Assembly: GCA_900551345.1 (NCBI GenBank)
Contig: URVP01000087.1
Location: 1-6,335, forward strand
Direction: 5' to 3'
From: an uncultured Eubacteriales bacterium
GTDB taxonomy: Bacteria; Bacillota; Clostridia; Monoglobales; UMGS1388
DNA length: 6,335 nt
In this document: piece by piece, positions 4,914 through 6,335 of the stretch
How the letters are laid out: every line of letters begins with the position of its first letter
Numbering within the stretch: the first letter of the stretch is position 1
The notes under the pieces: model-generated
What the model was told of the DNA's origin: nothing
What the model saw: the letters and a program-made list of their open reading frames with translations, nothing else
Databases searched by the model: none
Made by a program: the position numbers and the translations under genes

Positions 4914-6266
4914 ATGAAAATGTTTAATTGTAATAAAGAAACAGTCAAGACGGCGCTCAGAATGTCTGTCCCGTCAGTGGTAGAATCTTTTTTTGTTGCT
5001 TTTGCAGGTCTTGTAGATTCACTTATGGTAAGTTCTCTCGGACCCGCTGCAGTTGCCGCCGTGGGACTGACTACTCAGCCCAAATTTGTGGGACTTGCGG
5101 CATTTTTTGCAATCAATGTGGCGTTATCGGCGTTGGTTGCAAGAAGATATGGAGAGAAAAAGAGAGAGGATGCTAACCGGATTCTTCTGACATCTTTGAT
5201 TTTTATTTTCGCTTTAACGGTCATTTCCAGTGTTATTTTTACCGTTTTTGCCCCGCAAATCATTTCTATGTGCGGTTCTACAAGTGAAACTCACGATGAT
5301 GCAGTTGCTTATTACCGCATTATAATGGGCGGTATGTTTTTTAATTGTTTGCAGATGGGTATTAACGCTGCTCAGAGAGGCGCCGGTAATACTCGTATAA
5401 CAATGAGAACGAATATTACTTCTAATACGGTAAATATTATCCTTAATTCGCTTTTAATTAACGGTAATCTCGGTTTTCCGGCTTTGGGAATAAGAGGTGC
5501 AGCCATAGCTACCGTTTTGGGTACGGTTGTATCATCGCTTATGAGCATAGCGTCGATTATGAAACCTGATGGCTTTATAAGCATTAAATACATATATGAA
5601 AAAAAGATAAAACCATCTTTTAAAACACTGAAAAATGTTATTAAAGTCGGTTACAGCGTATTTTTTGAACAGCTCCTTATGCGTATTGGCTTTATTTTGA
5701 CGGCTGTTATGGCCGCCTATCAGGGTACTTATGAAATGGCGGCGCATCAGGTAGGTATGAATATAATGTCTCTTTCCTTTTCCGTAGGAGACGGTTTGCA
5801 GGCGGCAGCTGTGGCACTTATCGGCAGAAGTCTGGGTGAGGATAATCCTGAAATGGCAAAAAAATACGGTTCAGCGTGCCAAATGCTGGGAGGTATAGGC
5901 TCGTTAATCCTTGCAGCAGTATACTTTTTCGGTGCAGGAATATTAATGCGGCTGTTTTTTGAAGAAGCGGAAATTGTAACTATCGGCATTAATATAATGC
6001 ATTTAATTATTTTTATTGTAATATTCCAGGTTCGTCAGGTTATATATATGGGATGCCTGAGAGGAGGAGGAGATACGCTTTATACAGCTGTAGCTTCTGC
6101 CATCAGTGTAACCATTATACGAACGGCGTTTTCTTATTTGTGCTGCTACACTTTTAAAATGGGAATTACCGGAATATGGCTCGGTGTGCTCGCCGATCAG
6201 GTTTCAAGATTCCTTTTTGCAGTTATAAGATTCAAATCGGGAAAATGGCTCAGAATAAAAATATAA
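4914..6266 (+). CDS. MATE family multidrug/toxin exporter
   Basis: At 450 residues and about 12 hydrophobic segments in two homologous halves, this is a full-length multidrug and toxic compound extrusion transporter. It is expected to export organic cations or drugs in exchange for Na+ or H+ at the cytoplasmic membrane. Family marks are the first helix MSVPSVVESFFVAFAGLVDS (17-36) with P20 and D35, the loop motif NAAQRGAGNTR (151-161) and its counterpart in the second half, GCLRGGGDTLY (380-390). GIRGAAIAT (192-200) and GITGIWLGVLADQ (417-429) are also paired between the halves. The central cytoplasmic loop is around 218-245. The start ATG 4914 has AGAGAGG at 4895-4901, 12 nt upstream; a second ATG two codons later is farther away and less likely. 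The substrate cannot be told from sequence. It has its own promoter; no adjacent MarR/TetR-type regulator is visible in the window. Confidence 0.93.
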   Translation: MKMFNCNKETVKTALRMSVPSVVESFFVAFAGLVDSLMVSSLGPAAVAAVGLTTQPKFVGLAAFFAINVALSALVARRYGEKKREDANRILLTSLIFIFALTVISSVIFTVFAPQIISMCGSTSETHDDAVAYYRIIMGGMFFNCLQMGINAAQRGAGNTRITMRTNITSNTVNIILNSLLINGNLGFPALGIRGAAIATVLGTVVSSLMSIASIMKPDGFISIKYIYEKKIKPSFKTLKNVIKVGYSVFFEQLLMRIGFILTAVMAAYQGTYEMAAHQVGMNIMSLSFSVGDGLQAAAVALIGRSLGEDNPEMAKKYGSACQMLGGIGSLILAAVYFFGAGILMRLFFEEAEIVTIGINIMHLIIFIVIFQVRQVIYMGCLRGGGDTLYTAVASAISVTIIRTAFSYLCCYTFKMGITGIWLGVLADQVSRFLFAVIRFKSGKWLRIKI

Positions 6267-6289
6267 ACTATTTGCGTTTTAGCTTTATA

Positions 6290-6318
6290 TTGACAAATTA
6301 TAACAATTATGTCACAAT
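6290..6318 (+). promoter_or_regulatory. Promoter-like sequence for a gene beyond the right edge, with an inverted repeat
   Basis: A perfect -35 TTGACA (6290-6295) is followed after 17 bp by CACAAT (6313-6318), with TG at the extended -10 position. TATAAA at 6318-6323 is a better -10 but would need a 22-bp gap. TGACA (6291-6295) and TGTCA (6310-6314) form an inverted repeat spanning the spacer. No ORF follows inside the window. No hairpin terminator was found between the MATE stop and this element, so readthrough from the exporter gene is possible. Confidence 0.45.
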
Positions 6319-6335
6319 ATAAAACAGTCATTATT

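Overview
The window is AT-rich and fits an anaerobic, endospore-forming member of the Clostridia, probably a gut-type Firmicute. The evidence is a CwlJ/GerQ spore-germination pair, strong AGGAGG-type ribosome binding sites, a clostridial-type FeoB, an iron-sulfur-flavoprotein-like reductase and a MATE exporter. No rRNA, tRNA, CRISPR array or recognisable insertion sequence was seen.

Left part (1-2320, + strand): the 3' end of an unidentified gene overlaps by 11 bp a 681-codon ORF that appears to be chimeric. Its first ~35-40 residues look like the beginning of a DUF262 (GmrSD-type) protein, with the motif IPDFQRSFVW. From about residue 40 on it is a ferrous iron transporter FeoB that has lost its start, including the P-loop (G1) and switch I (G2), but keeps G3, G4, G5 and the whole membrane domain. 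The joint lies in an A-rich stretch near 315-347. This is the most unusual thing in the window. It could be a real deletion or recombination fusion between a defence-type operon and feoB, or an assembly chimera; the sequence alone cannot separate these. A bidirectional terminator closes this unit.

Middle (2336-3357, - strand): a two-gene operon, cwlJ then gerQ, 14 bp apart. It encodes a spore cortex-lytic enzyme and the coat protein that CwlJ depends on in Bacillus. GerQ carries a 58-residue Asn/Met-rich tail.

Right part (3478-6335, + strand): three separately controlled genes. The first is a flavodoxin-fold reductase with a CX2CX2CX5C motif, a TTG start, a good promoter and a strong terminator. 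The second is a small helical DUF2383-like protein behind a 19-bp inverted repeat. The third is a 450-residue MATE-family exporter with its own promoter. The window ends in a promoter-like sequence that probably serves a gene beyond the edge.

Only cwlJ and gerQ clearly work together. The remaining genes look like individually transcribed neighbours, not one pathway. Apart from the FeoB chimera I see no convincing undescribed system here.
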